Notes: generated from the sequence alone by a model not told the origin. 37,278 nucleotides of DNA from Reddybacter sp041622675 (GCA_041622675.1 JBFJYH010000026.1:1-37278); one strand, 5' to 3'; counted from the first letter of the stretch, positions 15,791 through 23,683 are shown. Numbers and translations are program-made.

Positions 15791-16555
15791 TTAATGACAA
15801 GTAAAGCCGCCGTCGATAACCAGCTCAGTGCCCGTCATATAGCGCGACTCATCTGAGGCTAAAAACAAAATACCGTAAGCTTGATCAATGGGCTCTGCCA
15901 TATGGCCAATAACAATTTCACGATTAATACGCTCTGAATCCTCGGGTGAAAACTGATCAATGGCGCCATCTACCATGGGCGTAACAGTAAAGCCCGGGTG
16001 CAGGGAGTTAACGCGAATATTGTATTTTTTCTCAGCACAATACAGGGCCGCCGATTTACTAAACAGTCGCACACCACCTTTACTGGCGTTATAGGCGCCA
16101 AAGCGTGGATCACCCACCAAGCCTTCGATCGAAGAAATATTAATAATGCTTCCACCGCCATTGAGCTTCATCTGCTTAATCGCATTCTGAGTACCCATAA
16201 ACACCGCTTCCATATTCACCGAATTAACAAAGCGCCAGTGAGCCAAATCGCTTTCTTCAAGGTCAGTTTGCTCACCGACACCGGCATTATTAACGAGAAT
16301 ATCGAGACGACCGTATTTCTCAACCACCGCTGCGACAACCTCTTTCCAGCGTCCTTCATCGGTCACATTCTGTTCGAGGAACATTGCGTCATATCCCAGA
16401 TCACGCAGTTTTTGCGCTGAGGCTTCACCCTCCACAGCTCGCAAATCGGTGATGACAACTTTGCCGCCCTCTTTACCCATTAATTCGGCAGTGGCATAGC
16501 CAATACCCGCTGTACCACCAGTGATAAGTGCTACCTTGTCTTGAACGCGTCCCAT
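15791..16555 (-). CDS. Short-chain dehydrogenase/reductase, proximal member of a tandem pair
   Basis: A 254-residue classical SDR, with catalytic Ser142, Tyr155, Lys159 and the TGGTAGIG cofactor loop at 12-19. GGGAG lies six bases before the ATG. Compared with its tandem copy, the core around the active site is conserved while the region just before the C-terminal strand (about 190-215, the substrate lid in this family) carries many of the differences. That pattern suggests the two copies accept different or opposite substrates. It is the first gene of the two-gene unit; the AT-rich stretch after 16556 probably holds its promoter. Confidence 0.9.
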   Translation of the reverse strand: MGRVQDKVALITGGTAGIGYATAELMGKEGGKVVITDLRAVEGEASAQKLRDLGYDAMFLEQNVTDEGRWKEVVAAVVEKYGRLDILVNNAGVGEQTDLEESDLAHWRFVNSVNMEAVFMGTQNAIKQMKLNGGGSIINISSIEGLVGDPRFGAYNASKGGVRLFSKSAALYCAEKKYNIRVNSLHPGFTVTPMVDGAIDQFSPEDSERINREIVIGHMAEPIDQAYGILFLASDESRYMTGTELVIDGGFTCH

Positions 16556-17127
16556 ATCTAACTCCCTTTTATCTTATTTAAAATTTGTATTTACTGATTG
16601 TAAACACTGTGTAAATTTTCCCAATATTATTTTTTCAATATTCATGGTCATGAATAACCACTGGCTTTGTGCCTGCTGCCAACACCCACGCTTTAAGTCA
16701 GAGCCAAAGGTAAAGTTTGTCGAATTCCGGCGCCGCTCATCAAAAGGTCAGCCACTGTCAGCCAAACGTTTACTCGCAACAATTTATCGACGTGGCAATT
16801 TAGCAGTTCCTGAAAAAGTATCCTATCAACAAATGCCACTGAACGCTCACAAGACAAAAAAACGAACGGAAGATTGCCACTATTCCCCAGTGGATGTTAG
16901 CGAGCCAAATTCGCATAGGGCCACACGACACAGCTCCACTATTGTTGGCATACCACAAGGTTTTCATGAACCGTTATCGATGGCCGTTAGGTGTTTTCAT
17001 ACATAATCTCTAATCACTTAAAGTTTGAGTTCTGTTACCCAATAAGCTCTAAAAGCACTTTATTTTTCTTGGTAAACGCTAGCAGACTTAGCTTGACAGC
17101 ATAAGCTTGTCTCTACAGGAGAGAGCC

Positions 17128-17236
17128 ATGAATGCAGCACATGCTAGGACCTTGTTTTTGCGGCGCTGTAACCATTGAAGTGAGTGGCGACACCAGTGGG
17201 CATGACAAGTGCTTACCTCAATATCACCCCCGGTAA
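17128..17236 (+). pseudogene. Remnant of a GFA-type (Cys-x-Cys-Gly-Ala-Val) gene
   Basis: A good ribosome site AGGAG (17117-17121) precedes ATG 17128, but that frame stops after 16 codons. Shifting by one base near 17146 gives Gly-Pro-Cys-Phe-Cys-Gly-Ala-Val-Thr-Ile-Glu-Val-Ser-Gly, the typical N-terminal zinc-binding block of glutathione-dependent formaldehyde-activating (GFA) family proteins. That frame then stops at 17234-17236, before the second Cys-His-Cys zinc site and the rest of the roughly 130-residue domain. I read this as a gene broken by a one-base deletion and further decay. The assignment rests on one short block and is tentative. Confidence 0.45.
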
Positions 17237-17450
17237 AGCCCATACGAATACCTTGCCTATTGACCATAGTAAAAAGACCCTTTCAACACTCGTCTGTTTG
17301 CTATAACTTAAAGGCCTGCCCAAAGAGCTTAGCGGTTCCGAGTAAATGCTCGAAGAAAAATCTTATCATTTCTCGACTGGCATATTTTATAGAAACAAAT
17401 GCTGACCACATGAACCTGTAGGCCCTCATACTGAAAAAGTGCTATTAAAC

Positions 17451-17480
17451 TACCCTTGCCGGTTAGGCCTAGCCGGGGTA
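17451..17480 (-). terminator. Possible hairpin downstream of rimO
   Basis: The segment TACCC...GGGTA, with inner complementary parts around the palindrome TAGGCCTA (17464-17471), can fold into an imperfect stem about 30 bases after the rimO stop. The T stretch that follows on the minus strand is short (GTTTAAT), so it is a weak terminator candidate. Confidence 0.35.
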
Positions 17481-17510
17481 ATCAGCGCACGTTTAATACT
17501 GACAAGGCGG

Positions 17511-18839
17511 CTACGTAGTAGCAACTGGACTAGCCCATAAGTCGTATTCATCTGCATGTTCAACGAGGACGGTCAATTTATCGCCTGGCTGCAAATCGCA
17601 TTCACCGTTTAAATAGACATTGCCGTCAATGTCGGGGGCATCAGCCCAGGAGCGCGCAACGGCGCCTTCTTCGTCAACTTCATCGACCAGTACTTCGATA
17701 GTGCTGCCGACTTTTTTCGCCAACCGAGCAGTGCTAATGGTCTGCTGGGTTTCCATCAAGCGCTCCCAGCGCTCTTGTTTTATGTCTTCAGGGACATGAT
17801 TCGGCAAGGCATTAGCTCGAGCACCATCGACCGCTTCGTATTTGAAACACCCAACGCGATCTAGCTGAGCCTCCTGTAACCAATCGAGCAAATGCATAAA
17901 GTCATCGTCAGTCTCGCCGGGAAAGCCAGTAATAAACGTGCTGCGCAGGGTGAGTTCGGGGCAGATGTCGCGCCAGCGCTGAATGCGTTCCAAGGTTTTT
18001 TCCTGATGTCCCGGGCGTTTCATCGCTTTAAGCACCGAGGGGCTGGAGTGCTGAAAGGGAATATCGAGGTAGGGCAAAATTTTGCCCTCAGCCATCAATG
18101 GAATGACATGATCAACATGGGGATAGGGGTAAACGTAGTGCAGGCGCACCCAGGCATCCATATCGCCGAGGGCTTCGCACAGCTCAAGCATACGAGATTT
18201 CACCGGTTTGCCCTGCCAGAAGCCGGTGCGATATTTAATGTCGACACCGTAGGCGCTGGTGTCTTGAGAGATCACCAGTAACTCGCGGGTGCCGGACTCT
18301 ACCAAACGCTGGGCTTCGTTGAGCACCTCGCCAACGGGACGACTTACCAGTTTGCCGCGCAGATCGGGAATAATGCAAAAGCTGCAGCTGTGATTACAGC
18401 CTTCAGATATTTTCAAATAGGAGTAATGGCGAGGTGTCAGTTTGACACCCTGGGCTGGCACTAAATCGATATAAGGGTCATGACTCACCGGCGGAGGGGC
18501 AACCATGTCATGTACCGCGCTGACCACCTCCTCGTATTGATGGGCGCCACTAACCGCCAATACACCGGGGTGGGCGGATCGAATCGCAGCTTCATCCTCG
18601 CCCATACAGCCGGTCACAATAACTCGGCCATTTTCAGCGATTGCCTCGCCAATGGCGTCGAGAGACTCCTGTTTGGCACTATCGAGAAAACCGCAGGTAT
18701 TGACCACCACTACCTCGGCGTCGGTGTAACTGGGTGTCACATCATAGCCATCGAGTTTTAGCTGGGTGAGAATGCGTTCAGAATCAACCAAGGCCTTGGG
18801 ACAACCGAGACTGATAAAACCAACTTTAGGATTTGCCAT
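17511..18839 (-). CDS. rimO: Ribosomal protein S12 methylthiotransferase RimO
   Basis: A radical-SAM enzyme that adds a methylthio group to the beta carbon of Asp88 (E. coli numbering 89) of ribosomal protein S12. The 442 residues match the E. coli length (441). The N-terminal UPF0004 domain carries three cluster cysteines, Cys13 (Gly-Cys-Pro-Lys), Cys49 (Asn-Thr-Cys-Gly) and Cys78 (Thr-Gly-Cys-Met). The radical-SAM motif is Cys148-x3-Cys152-x2-Cys155. A TRAM domain ends the protein. The frame opens with GTG-GTG-ATG; AGGG stands seven bases before the ATG at 18839, so that start is used. It has its own promoter and is separated from pilZ by a terminator. Confidence 0.96.
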   Translation of the reverse strand: MANPKVGFISLGCPKALVDSERILTQLKLDGYDVTPSYTDAEVVVVNTCGFLDSAKQESLDAIGEAIAENGRVIVTGCMGEDEAAIRSAHPGVLAVSGAHQYEEVVSAVHDMVAPPPVSHDPYIDLVPAQGVKLTPRHYSYLKISEGCNHSCSFCIIPDLRGKLVSRPVGEVLNEAQRLVESGTRELLVISQDTSAYGVDIKYRTGFWQGKPVKSRMLELCEALGDMDAWVRLHYVYPYPHVDHVIPLMAEGKILPYLDIPFQHSSPSVLKAMKRPGHQEKTLERIQRWRDICPELTLRSTFITGFPGETDDDFMHLLDWLQEAQLDRVGCFKYEAVDGARANALPNHVPEDIKQERWERLMETQQTISTARLAKKVGSTIEVLVDEVDEEGAVARSWADAPDIDGNVYLNGECDLQPGDKLTVLVEHADEYDLWASPVATT

Positions 18840-18876
18840 CACCACACCCTACGCAAGAAAGAAAAACCGGGCGACA

Positions 18877-18885
18877 ATTCTAGCA
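18877..18885 (-). promoter_or_regulatory. Extended -10 promoter of rimO
   Basis: On the minus strand TGC-TAGAAT (18885 down to 18877) is an extended -10 box about 38 bases before the rimO ATG and just downstream of the pilZ terminator. A good -35 box is not visible. Confidence 0.5.
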
Positions 18886-18898
18886 GAAGGCGGGCGAC

Positions 18899-18928
18899 AA
18901 AAATGCCCGCGAAGACGAATAGGGCATT
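18899..18928 (-). terminator. Rho-independent terminator of the motA-motB-pilZ operon
   Basis: On the minus strand AATGCCC (18928-18922) pairs with GGGCATT (18908-18902) around a 13-base loop and runs into five T (18903-18899). It lies 27 bases after the pilZ stop. Confidence 0.75.
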
Positions 18929-18954
18929 AAGAGTAGAGCTGGCTCATAGAAGTA

Positions 18955-19542
18955 CTAGTCTTTCTTAGTGTCGCGCAAGCGTTGAGACTGTTTTTTCAAC
19001 ACATGAGACATAATGTAGTCTTGATCTTCATCATCGAGATAGACGAAATCGACCGTCGCTAGTGTGTTGAAGTCTGGTGCCGAAGGCAAGGCATCCCGAC
19101 AATGCACCACGCGACCAAAAGCTTTAATAAAATAGTATTCTGGAAACAAAATCAGTGATAATTCCAGGCAATCGCCAACTTGTAAGCTCACAGGTGTGTG
19201 AAAAGAGACACCACTAGCACTGAGGCTTACTTGATGGGTGGGCCGGGGAATGACAGCCTCATCCCGACTCGATGTTTCATCATCCAACACCTGACTGACA
19301 ATATGAATTTTTCGATTGAATAATTGAAGTACTGTCGCGACCTCAGGGAACTGATCGTCGATATCAAGTAGCAAGGAATTAATGCGGGCATCCAGTTCAG
19401 CCAGCGAACTCAATTGTTTTTGCCGGCGCCCAGAGCCCAGCTTGGCAGAGGCCATTGCCGCGTCAAACTCCATCTCACTAACCGTTTTATAACTCAGCGA
19501 AACACTGTCATCTATTCGGTAAAACCGCCTTTTCTCTTCCAT
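18955..19542 (-). CDS. PilZ domain protein, third gene of the stator operon
   Basis: A 195-residue cytoplasmic protein. The N-terminal Lys-Arg-Arg-Phe-Tyr-Arg-Ile (4-10) is the Arg-x3-Arg half of the cyclic-di-GMP site. The second half, normally Asp/Asn-x-Ser-x-x-Gly, appears as Ser106-Leu-Ser108-Ala-Ser-Gly111, with Ser in place of the acid/amide. Between them lies an unusually long, charged helical insertion (about 22-92), where classic PilZ domains have about 20-30 residues. Beta-rich sequence follows. It starts 25 bases after motB, on the same strand, and a terminator follows. By analogy with YcgR it may link c-di-GMP to motor output; binding is uncertain because of the changed residue. 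Confidence 0.78.
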   Translation of the reverse strand: MEEKRRFYRIDDSVSLSYKTVSEMEFDAAMASAKLGSGRRQKQLSSLAELDARINSLLLDIDDQFPEVATVLQLFNRKIHIVSQVLDDETSSRDEAVIPRPTHQVSLSASGVSFHTPVSLQVGDCLELSLILFPEYYFIKAFGRVVHCRDALPSAPDFNTLATVDFVYLDDEDQDYIMSHVLKKQSQRLRDTKKD

Positions 19543-19567
19543 GCCTATTCAACCTGTTTTGAGTGTT

Positions 19568-20575
19568 TTACTCTTTTTCAAGAGAGGCCTCGCTCGGGGC
19601 ACCATCTAAAGCTCGCAATAGCTGTTCCAATTCCTCCGGGCTATCCAGCTCGCCACCAAGTTCAGACAATGGCCTATCTGTCCCCGGCAACTCGCGTTCT
19701 AACCCGGCGGCCCCCTTGGTAGATTCAAGCCCCCTAAGATTACCGTCGACACCTGATGCCACCGATACCTGTTCACTTTCTTGTTGCACCGAGGCAGTAC
19801 TTGCCGGCTTTAAAACAATGACAAGTTCAACTCGCCGATTTCTAGCTCTATTTTCAGCGCTATCATTAGCAACCAGAGGGTGAGAGTCACCATGGCCCTC
19901 TATCAAAAATCGCCGTGAATCCAACAGGCCAGAACGAAGTAAAGCATGCACCACAGACACGGCTCGCCCCGCTGACAACTCCCAGTTCGACCGGAAACGC
20001 TTGGTGTGAATCGGCCGATTATCTGTGTGTCCAGCCACCGTTACTGTGCCCTCGACTTCGGCCAATGCCACTTGTATTTTGTCGAGTACTTCGACAAATC
20101 CCGCGCGTAAAGTAGCCTGCCCGGAGGGAAAAGACGCTTTTTCATTAATCCGGATAATGATTTTATCAGTAGAACTCTCCAGCTCGACTGAGCCATCAGC
20201 AATCTCTTCACTTAGCAGCGCAGCCAATTTTAATGCCTCAGCTTTAGTTTTCTCTGCCTGCATTTCCTCCACTAACTTAGCCAGATCCTTTGGATCTAAC
20301 ACATCTAGATCACCTACTTTTTCAAACAAGGGCGCATCAGATGTTGGGCCGTCGAGGAAATCTTGCGTTGATTCTGTGCGGTCGGATTGCGTTACTTTCT
20401 GGACGCCGAAGGCTTGCCTCATAGAGCCGGCCACCTGCTTAAATTTGAGAATATCCATCTCGGCAAAACTCAAAAGCAGCACAAAGAAACACATTAGCAA
20501 GGTCATTAGGTCGGCAAAGGTCATTACCCATGCAGGCACTCCCGCGCCTTTTTTTTTCTGTGGCTCATCGCTCAT
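19568..20575 (-). CDS. motB: Flagellar stator protein MotB/PomB
   Basis: A 335-residue inner-membrane protein. A single N-terminal helix (about 17-38) contains Asp22 in Thr-Phe-Ala-Asp-Leu-Met-Thr, the ion-binding aspartate of MotB/PomB. A plug/linker region follows, then an OmpA-like peptidoglycan-binding domain at about 138-256 with Ala-Gly-His-Thr-Asp-Asn and Asn-Arg-Ala-Arg-Asn-Arg-Arg-Val-Glu. A C-terminal tail of about 75 residues, rich in Gly, Ser and Glu, extends past the domain and is probably disordered. With the upstream PomA-like protein it forms the stator that converts ion flow to flagellar torque. It starts 33 bases after motA. Confidence 0.92.
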   Translation of the reverse strand: MSDEPQKKKGAGVPAWVMTFADLMTLLMCFFVLLLSFAEMDILKFKQVAGSMRQAFGVQKVTQSDRTESTQDFLDGPTSDAPLFEKVGDLDVLDPKDLAKLVEEMQAEKTKAEALKLAALLSEEIADGSVELESSTDKIIIRINEKASFPSGQATLRAGFVEVLDKIQVALAEVEGTVTVAGHTDNRPIHTKRFRSNWELSAGRAVSVVHALLRSGLLDSRRFLIEGHGDSHPLVANDSAENRARNRRVELVIVLKPASTASVQQESEQVSVASGVDGNLRGLESTKGAAGLERELPGTDRPLSELGGELDSPEELEQLLRALDGAPSEASLEKE

Positions 20576-20608
20576 AACAAACCCAGACTAGTAAATAACC
20601 CCACAGGT

Positions 20609-21385
20609 TTACTTGTCCTCTTCTTTGTCATTACCCTCAATATCGCGCTTAGAGCCTGGCAAATAAGTGCGCAGCATGTCATCAATAACGCGAGGGTTAC
20701 GCCCTTCTTGCATGCCAGCAATGCCGTCAATGATGATCGATTGCAACATAAATTCCTCATTGCGCCGCAAGCTCAATTTACCAGCCAAAGGAGAGGCAAT
20801 AACATTGGCGATCAACGCGCCGTAAAGTGTCGTTAATAGAGCCACAGCCATGGCCGGACCTATACTTTTGGGGTCATCCATATTGCCCAACATCAACACT
20901 AGCCCTACTAGAGTGCCGATCATCCCCATGGCTGGCGCAACCTCAGCAATTTTGCTAAAAACTGCAGCACCATCATCGTGACGTACCGCAGCTCGGTTTC
21001 GCTCGGCCACTAGAGTCTGGCTCACCACATCAGCCTCCATACCATCTACCAGCATAGCGACACCTTTGGCCAAAAACTCACTACTGGGTTCTTTTTCTTC
21101 GAGTACCAGCAACCCACCAGTGCGTGTTTCCTTTGCCATATCGACAATTTCCAAAATGACATCACTGGGAGCCTGAGCTTTGTAGAGAAGAGCTTTTAAG
21201 CCGGCTTTAATCGCATCGACAAATTGGCTGAAATTGTACTGCATCATCACCGCGCCAAAAGTCCCACCACCAACCACTGCAATAGAAGGCAAATCGACAA
21301 AGGGCATCACACCGCCGCCCATAATCATTGCCGCAATAATAATGCCTACGGCAACAACAAAACCTACCAGTGTAGCCAGATCCAA
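20609..21385 (-). CDS. pomA: Flagellar stator protein PomA/MotA
   Basis: A 258-residue inner-membrane protein with four helices, matching the length of Vibrio PomA (253) rather than E. coli MotA (295). The cytoplasmic loop carries the charged Arg-Thr-Gly-Gly-Leu-Leu-Val-Leu-Glu-Glu block, which contains the residues that touch FliG. The third helix has Ala-Pro-Ala-Met-Gly-Met-Ile-Gly-Thr-Leu-Val-Gly, and the stretch Asn-Met-Asp-Asp-Pro-Lys-Ser-Ile-Gly-Pro is nearly as in PomA, suggesting Na+ coupling (inference). The start is TTG at 21385, supported by AAGGGGA seven bases upstream. It leads the operon motA-motB-pilZ. No other flagellar gene is in the window. Confidence 0.93.
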   Translation of the reverse strand: MDLATLVGFVVAVGIIIAAMIMGGGVMPFVDLPSIAVVGGGTFGAVMMQYNFSQFVDAIKAGLKALLYKAQAPSDVILEIVDMAKETRTGGLLVLEEKEPSSEFLAKGVAMLVDGMEADVVSQTLVAERNRAAVRHDDGAAVFSKIAEVAPAMGMIGTLVGLVLMLGNMDDPKSIGPAMAVALLTTLYGALIANVIASPLAGKLSLRRNEEFMLQSIIIDGIAGMQEGRNPRVIDDMLRTYLPGSKRDIEGNDKEEDK

Positions 21386-21901
21386 TTTCTTTCCCCTTTC
21401 GAAATACGCTATCGGCCACAGCCAGGCAACACGTTACCGGCTAGCCCATTAGCTTCATAGCCATCTATTCTAATCAGCAGTGCTAAAAGATATACCAACT
21501 AGACCACAAACTTTTGTTTAGAGTATTACGGAGAATAAAATCATGAACAACACAACACGCCAATTATTAACACTACACCTTTCACAAACATTAAATTCCA
21601 TGGTACTGGGCCGCAAGTGATTCATCATTACCAACCACCCGTGCAACAGCCAGTGGCCAGCGTTCGAGACACACCTAGACAAACAAAAAGCCGCGCAGCC
21701 TGTAGAGCCTTGTGCAACACCATACGTTAGCCGGGCACAGCACTCACTCTTTGCAAGAAAGGGTTAACATTGAATAGAATAATCGCCACTCAAAGGCAGG
21801 CCTAAGTGTTTATAAGCAGCCGGCATGGGATTTTGTTAAAGCTCTTGAATTTCGAAGTTACCCACCACCAAGCACCTTCTCTAATTCGGTAGATTTTTAC
21901 A
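21386..21901. other. Intergenic region upstream of the stator operon
   Basis: These 516 bases hold the presumed promoter of the stator operon and one short frame with a ribosome site (21543-21620). I see no tRNA, terminator or longer gene; the sequence between 21621 and 21901 shows nothing recognisable. Confidence 0.4.
21543..21620 (+). CDS. Possible small protein of 25 residues
   Basis: ATG 21543 is preceded by GGAG (21530-21533) at a nine-base spacing and opens a frame of 25 codons ending in TGA. The peptide is polar, with no membrane segment or motif that I recognise. It could be a genuine small protein, a leader peptide, or the start of a decayed gene. The ribosome site is the only support. 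Confidence 0.25.
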   Translation: MNNTTRQLLTLHLSQTLNSMVLGRK

Positions 21902-22216
21902 CTATTGATTTTGCAAAATCGGCTGCACCAGCACCCAAGGTCGAACCACTACCGACCACATCAGGGCATTGGCTTCGTACCATTCCAGGGCTAGAGCATC
22001 ACTAATTTGACCGAGATCACCACTAGCCTGCCAGGCCTCAACCTGTGTTTTATTATTACTCGATATCTCGGCGGCAACTTCGACCAAATCTAACGCTGGG
22101 GCCACATAAATGGCCGTACCGTTAGCGAAAAAGCGCTGAAGCTCGCGCCAGGGCATTTTTGCCGTTTCGCCCTCTAGCTTGGCCCGCAATAATAGATCCG
22201 GATCAGTACTGGTCAT
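21902..22216 (-). CDS. DUF2288 family protein
   Basis: A 104-residue protein. The blocks Lys-Met-Pro-Trp-Arg-Glu-Leu-Gln-Arg-Phe-Phe-Ala, Ala-Leu-Asp-Leu-Val-Glu-Val-Ala and, at the C-terminus, Ala-Leu-Met-Trp-Ser-Val-Val-Val-Arg-Pro-Trp-Val-Leu-Val-Gln match the small DUF2288 family as I remember it. Its function is unknown. The length is normal. The ATG overlaps the stop of the GIY-YIG gene (ATGA), so the two are probably translationally coupled. It is the last gene of the minus-strand run that begins with dbpA. It looks soluble, without signal peptide. Confidence 0.75.
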   Translation of the reverse strand: MTSTDPDLLLRAKLEGETAKMPWRELQRFFANGTAIYVAPALDLVEVAAEISSNNKTQVEAWQASGDLGQISDALALEWYEANALMWSVVVRPWVLVQPILQNQ

Positions 22217-22503
22217 TCTTTTGCTCTTGAAATTTGAGAAGGTTCATTTGTAGGCATCTGGGTCATACGCAACTTTTCACTGCGCGGCAGTTTTTTAATC
22301 GCCGCTTCACGCCGACTGGCGCTAGAGCGATCGTGCCCCGCCTCGCAAAACACCACTTGCTCCGGGCGACGCCCGGCGTGGAAGTACTTAGCCCCTACGC
22401 CACGTTGATGCTGGGAAAAACGCCGCTCAACATCAGTGCTAATGCCGGTGTACAGCGAGCGATCGCTGGCCCGAATCATATAGACACTCCAGTCAGCGGC
22501 CAT
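22213..22503 (-). CDS. Small GIY-YIG nuclease-like protein
   Basis: A 96-residue protein of the short UPF0213/YhbQ type. The GIY-YIG core is Val-Tyr-Met (7-9) and Leu-Tyr-Thr-Gly (17-20), both relaxed forms that are usual in this group. Arg27/Arg28 and Glu66 are candidate catalytic residues, and the domain ends with the typical Ala-Ile-Lys-Lys-Leu-Pro-Arg helix. The frame extends upstream to 22632, but that would overlap the FKBP gene by 92 bases and adds unconserved sequence, so ATG 22503, exactly before the domain, is chosen. Its role is probably in DNA repair or nucleic-acid processing, by family. It overlaps the DUF2288 start. Confidence 0.82.
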   Translation of the reverse strand: MAADWSVYMIRASDRSLYTGISTDVERRFSQHQRGVGAKYFHAGRRPEQVVFCEAGHDRSSASRREAAIKKLPRSEKLRMTQMPTNEPSQISRAKE

Positions 22504-22540
22504 TTTCAGATAATTTACACATCGGCGTATTACCCACCGA

Positions 22541-23029
22541 TTAGTGGCTGTGGGTGCCATCGGCACCGTGGGAATGACCGTGGGACAACTCTTCTTGTGT
22601 CGCCTCTCGAACAGTTTTAACGGTAATGTCAAAGGTTAGGTCGAGCCCGGCAAAGGGGTGGTTAGTATCGACATCGACGGAAAACTTGCCGACCTTAACC
22701 ACCGTAACCTGACGTGGCCCTTCCTTCGCCTGCACCACCACTATCGTGCCGGGCATTGGGCGTTTTTTCGCACGCAGGTGTTTGAGGGGCACTCGCTGCA
22801 CACTGTCGGGGTGGTTGGGGCCGTAGGGTTGTTTCAAATCAACGGACAGTTGGTCGCCAACCTCCTTACCCTCAAGTTCCTGCTCCAGCGCGGGCAGCAT
22901 GCCACCGTGGCCGTGTAAATAAACGGTTGCCTCACCGCCATCGGAGTTTTCCAGCACTTTACCTTCGCTGTCTTTCAAGCTGTATTCAAACTCGACAACA
23001 GCATTTTTAGTAATTTTCATCTTCGCCAT
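22541..23029 (-). CDS. FKBP-type peptidyl-prolyl isomerase, SlyD-like
   Basis: A 162-residue cytoplasmic prolyl isomerase and chaperone. An FKBP domain split by the insert-in-flap (IF) domain is seen: the N-terminal Val-Val-Glu-Phe-Glu-Tyr-Ser-Leu strand, Gly-Met-Leu-Pro-Ala-Leu-Glu near 43-49, and the IF region beginning near Pro-Tyr-Gly-Pro (68-71). The C-terminus is a short histidine-rich tail (His-Gly-His-Ser-His and Thr-His-Ser-His), the metal-binding part of SlyD-type proteins, but without the cysteines of E. coli SlyD. ATG 23029 is used; ATG 23020 is possible. It lies between sprT (56 bases) and the GIY-YIG gene (37 bases). Confidence 0.9.
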   Translation of the reverse strand: MAKMKITKNAVVEFEYSLKDSEGKVLENSDGGEATVYLHGHGGMLPALEQELEGKEVGDQLSVDLKQPYGPNHPDSVQRVPLKHLRAKKRPMPGTIVVVQAKEGPRQVTVVKVGKFSVDVDTNHPFAGLDLTFDITVKTVREATQEELSHGHSHGADGTHSH

Positions 23030-23085
23030 CCCACTTCATATCGACCCAAAAGGTCGCTCAAAATTTAAAACGCGCAGTATCTTGA

Positions 23086-23637
23086 TTAAGTCGCCCCTTG
23101 GCAAGCCGCAACAAAGCGCAGGCTTTCACCGCACTGGCGGCAGTGATAGCTCACCTCGCCACGAGCCAGCTTGTTGTGACGCCGAGATGAGAGGCGGTGA
23201 CTCTGGCACGGGCAGCGATAAGTAAAATAGCGCTGGCGACGGGTGGGAATACCGCTCAAATCATAAGTCGCCGTGCGGCTATCGTCAGCCTTAAACACTT
23301 TCATTATCTGGCGCCACTCATCGCCATGGGGTCGAATATTGCCTAAACCGTAGAGACAATCACTGACATAGTGAGCCACTTCGTGGGGCACGGTAGTCGC
23401 GAGATTATCGCTAAAGTACTTGGCGAAAATATGGGGGTTAAAACGCATCACCTGCTCATTGCCGCGCACCCGATACATGCCGCTGCAACGGCCACGCAAA
23501 TCAAACAACACGGGGATGGCCGGAAATCGCCGGCCGTACTCACGCTCAGCCAGCCTCAGCGTTGCCTGGGTTTTATCCAGTACCTGCGCTTGCTGCTCGA
23601 CATTAATCGGCTCAATGAGCTGGGTCGTCGCTGTCAT
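23086..23637 (-). CDS. sprT: SprT family zinc metalloprotease
   Basis: A 183-residue SprT-like protein. The zinc site is His85-Glu86-Val-Ala-His89, with His104 (in Arg-Pro-His-Gly) the likely third ligand. A C-terminal zinc ribbon has cysteines at 142, 144, 166 and 169. Length and layout match E. coli SprT (165) with a small N-terminal extension. The eukaryotic relative Spartan cleaves DNA-protein crosslinks; the bacterial role is not settled. It follows dbpA by 46 bases and precedes the FKBP gene by 56 bases, in one direction. Confidence 0.92.
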   Translation of the reverse strand: MTATTQLIEPINVEQQAQVLDKTQATLRLAEREYGRRFPAIPVLFDLRGRCSGMYRVRGNEQVMRFNPHIFAKYFSDNLATTVPHEVAHYVSDCLYGLGNIRPHGDEWRQIMKVFKADDSRTATYDLSGIPTRRQRYFTYRCPCQSHRLSSRRHNKLARGEVSYHCRQCGESLRFVAACQGAT

Positions 23638-23683
23638 CTCAGCAGCAAACCAGCCAGCAAAAAGACTCTATTAAGACAGTCCA

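Larger units (their letters stand above)
16556..17510. other. Long region without an intact gene; holds a decayed gene fragment
   Basis: Of these 955 bases, the first 90 are AT-rich and probably contain the promoter of the SDR pair. An open frame at 16644-17006 has no recognisable motif and an unlikely composition. A GFA-type fragment lies at 17128-17236 and short, stop-broken protein-like stretches follow it up to about 17420. TTGACA at 17093-17098 matches a -35 box but no matching -10 follows. The region looks like degenerating coding sequence rather than a regulatory region. Confidence 0.45.

Noticed and set aside
16644..17006. 120-codon open frame on the plus strand
   Set aside because: No motif, no ribosome site, unlikely composition with many Arg, His and Ser, and located in a region that looks decayed.
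17209..17421. 70-codon frame after the GFA fragment
   Set aside because: No recognisable domain and not in frame with the GFA block; probably decayed sequence.
22504..22632. Upstream extension of the GIY-YIG gene
   Set aside because: It overlaps the FKBP gene and adds no domain sequence; the nuclease domain begins right after ATG 22503.
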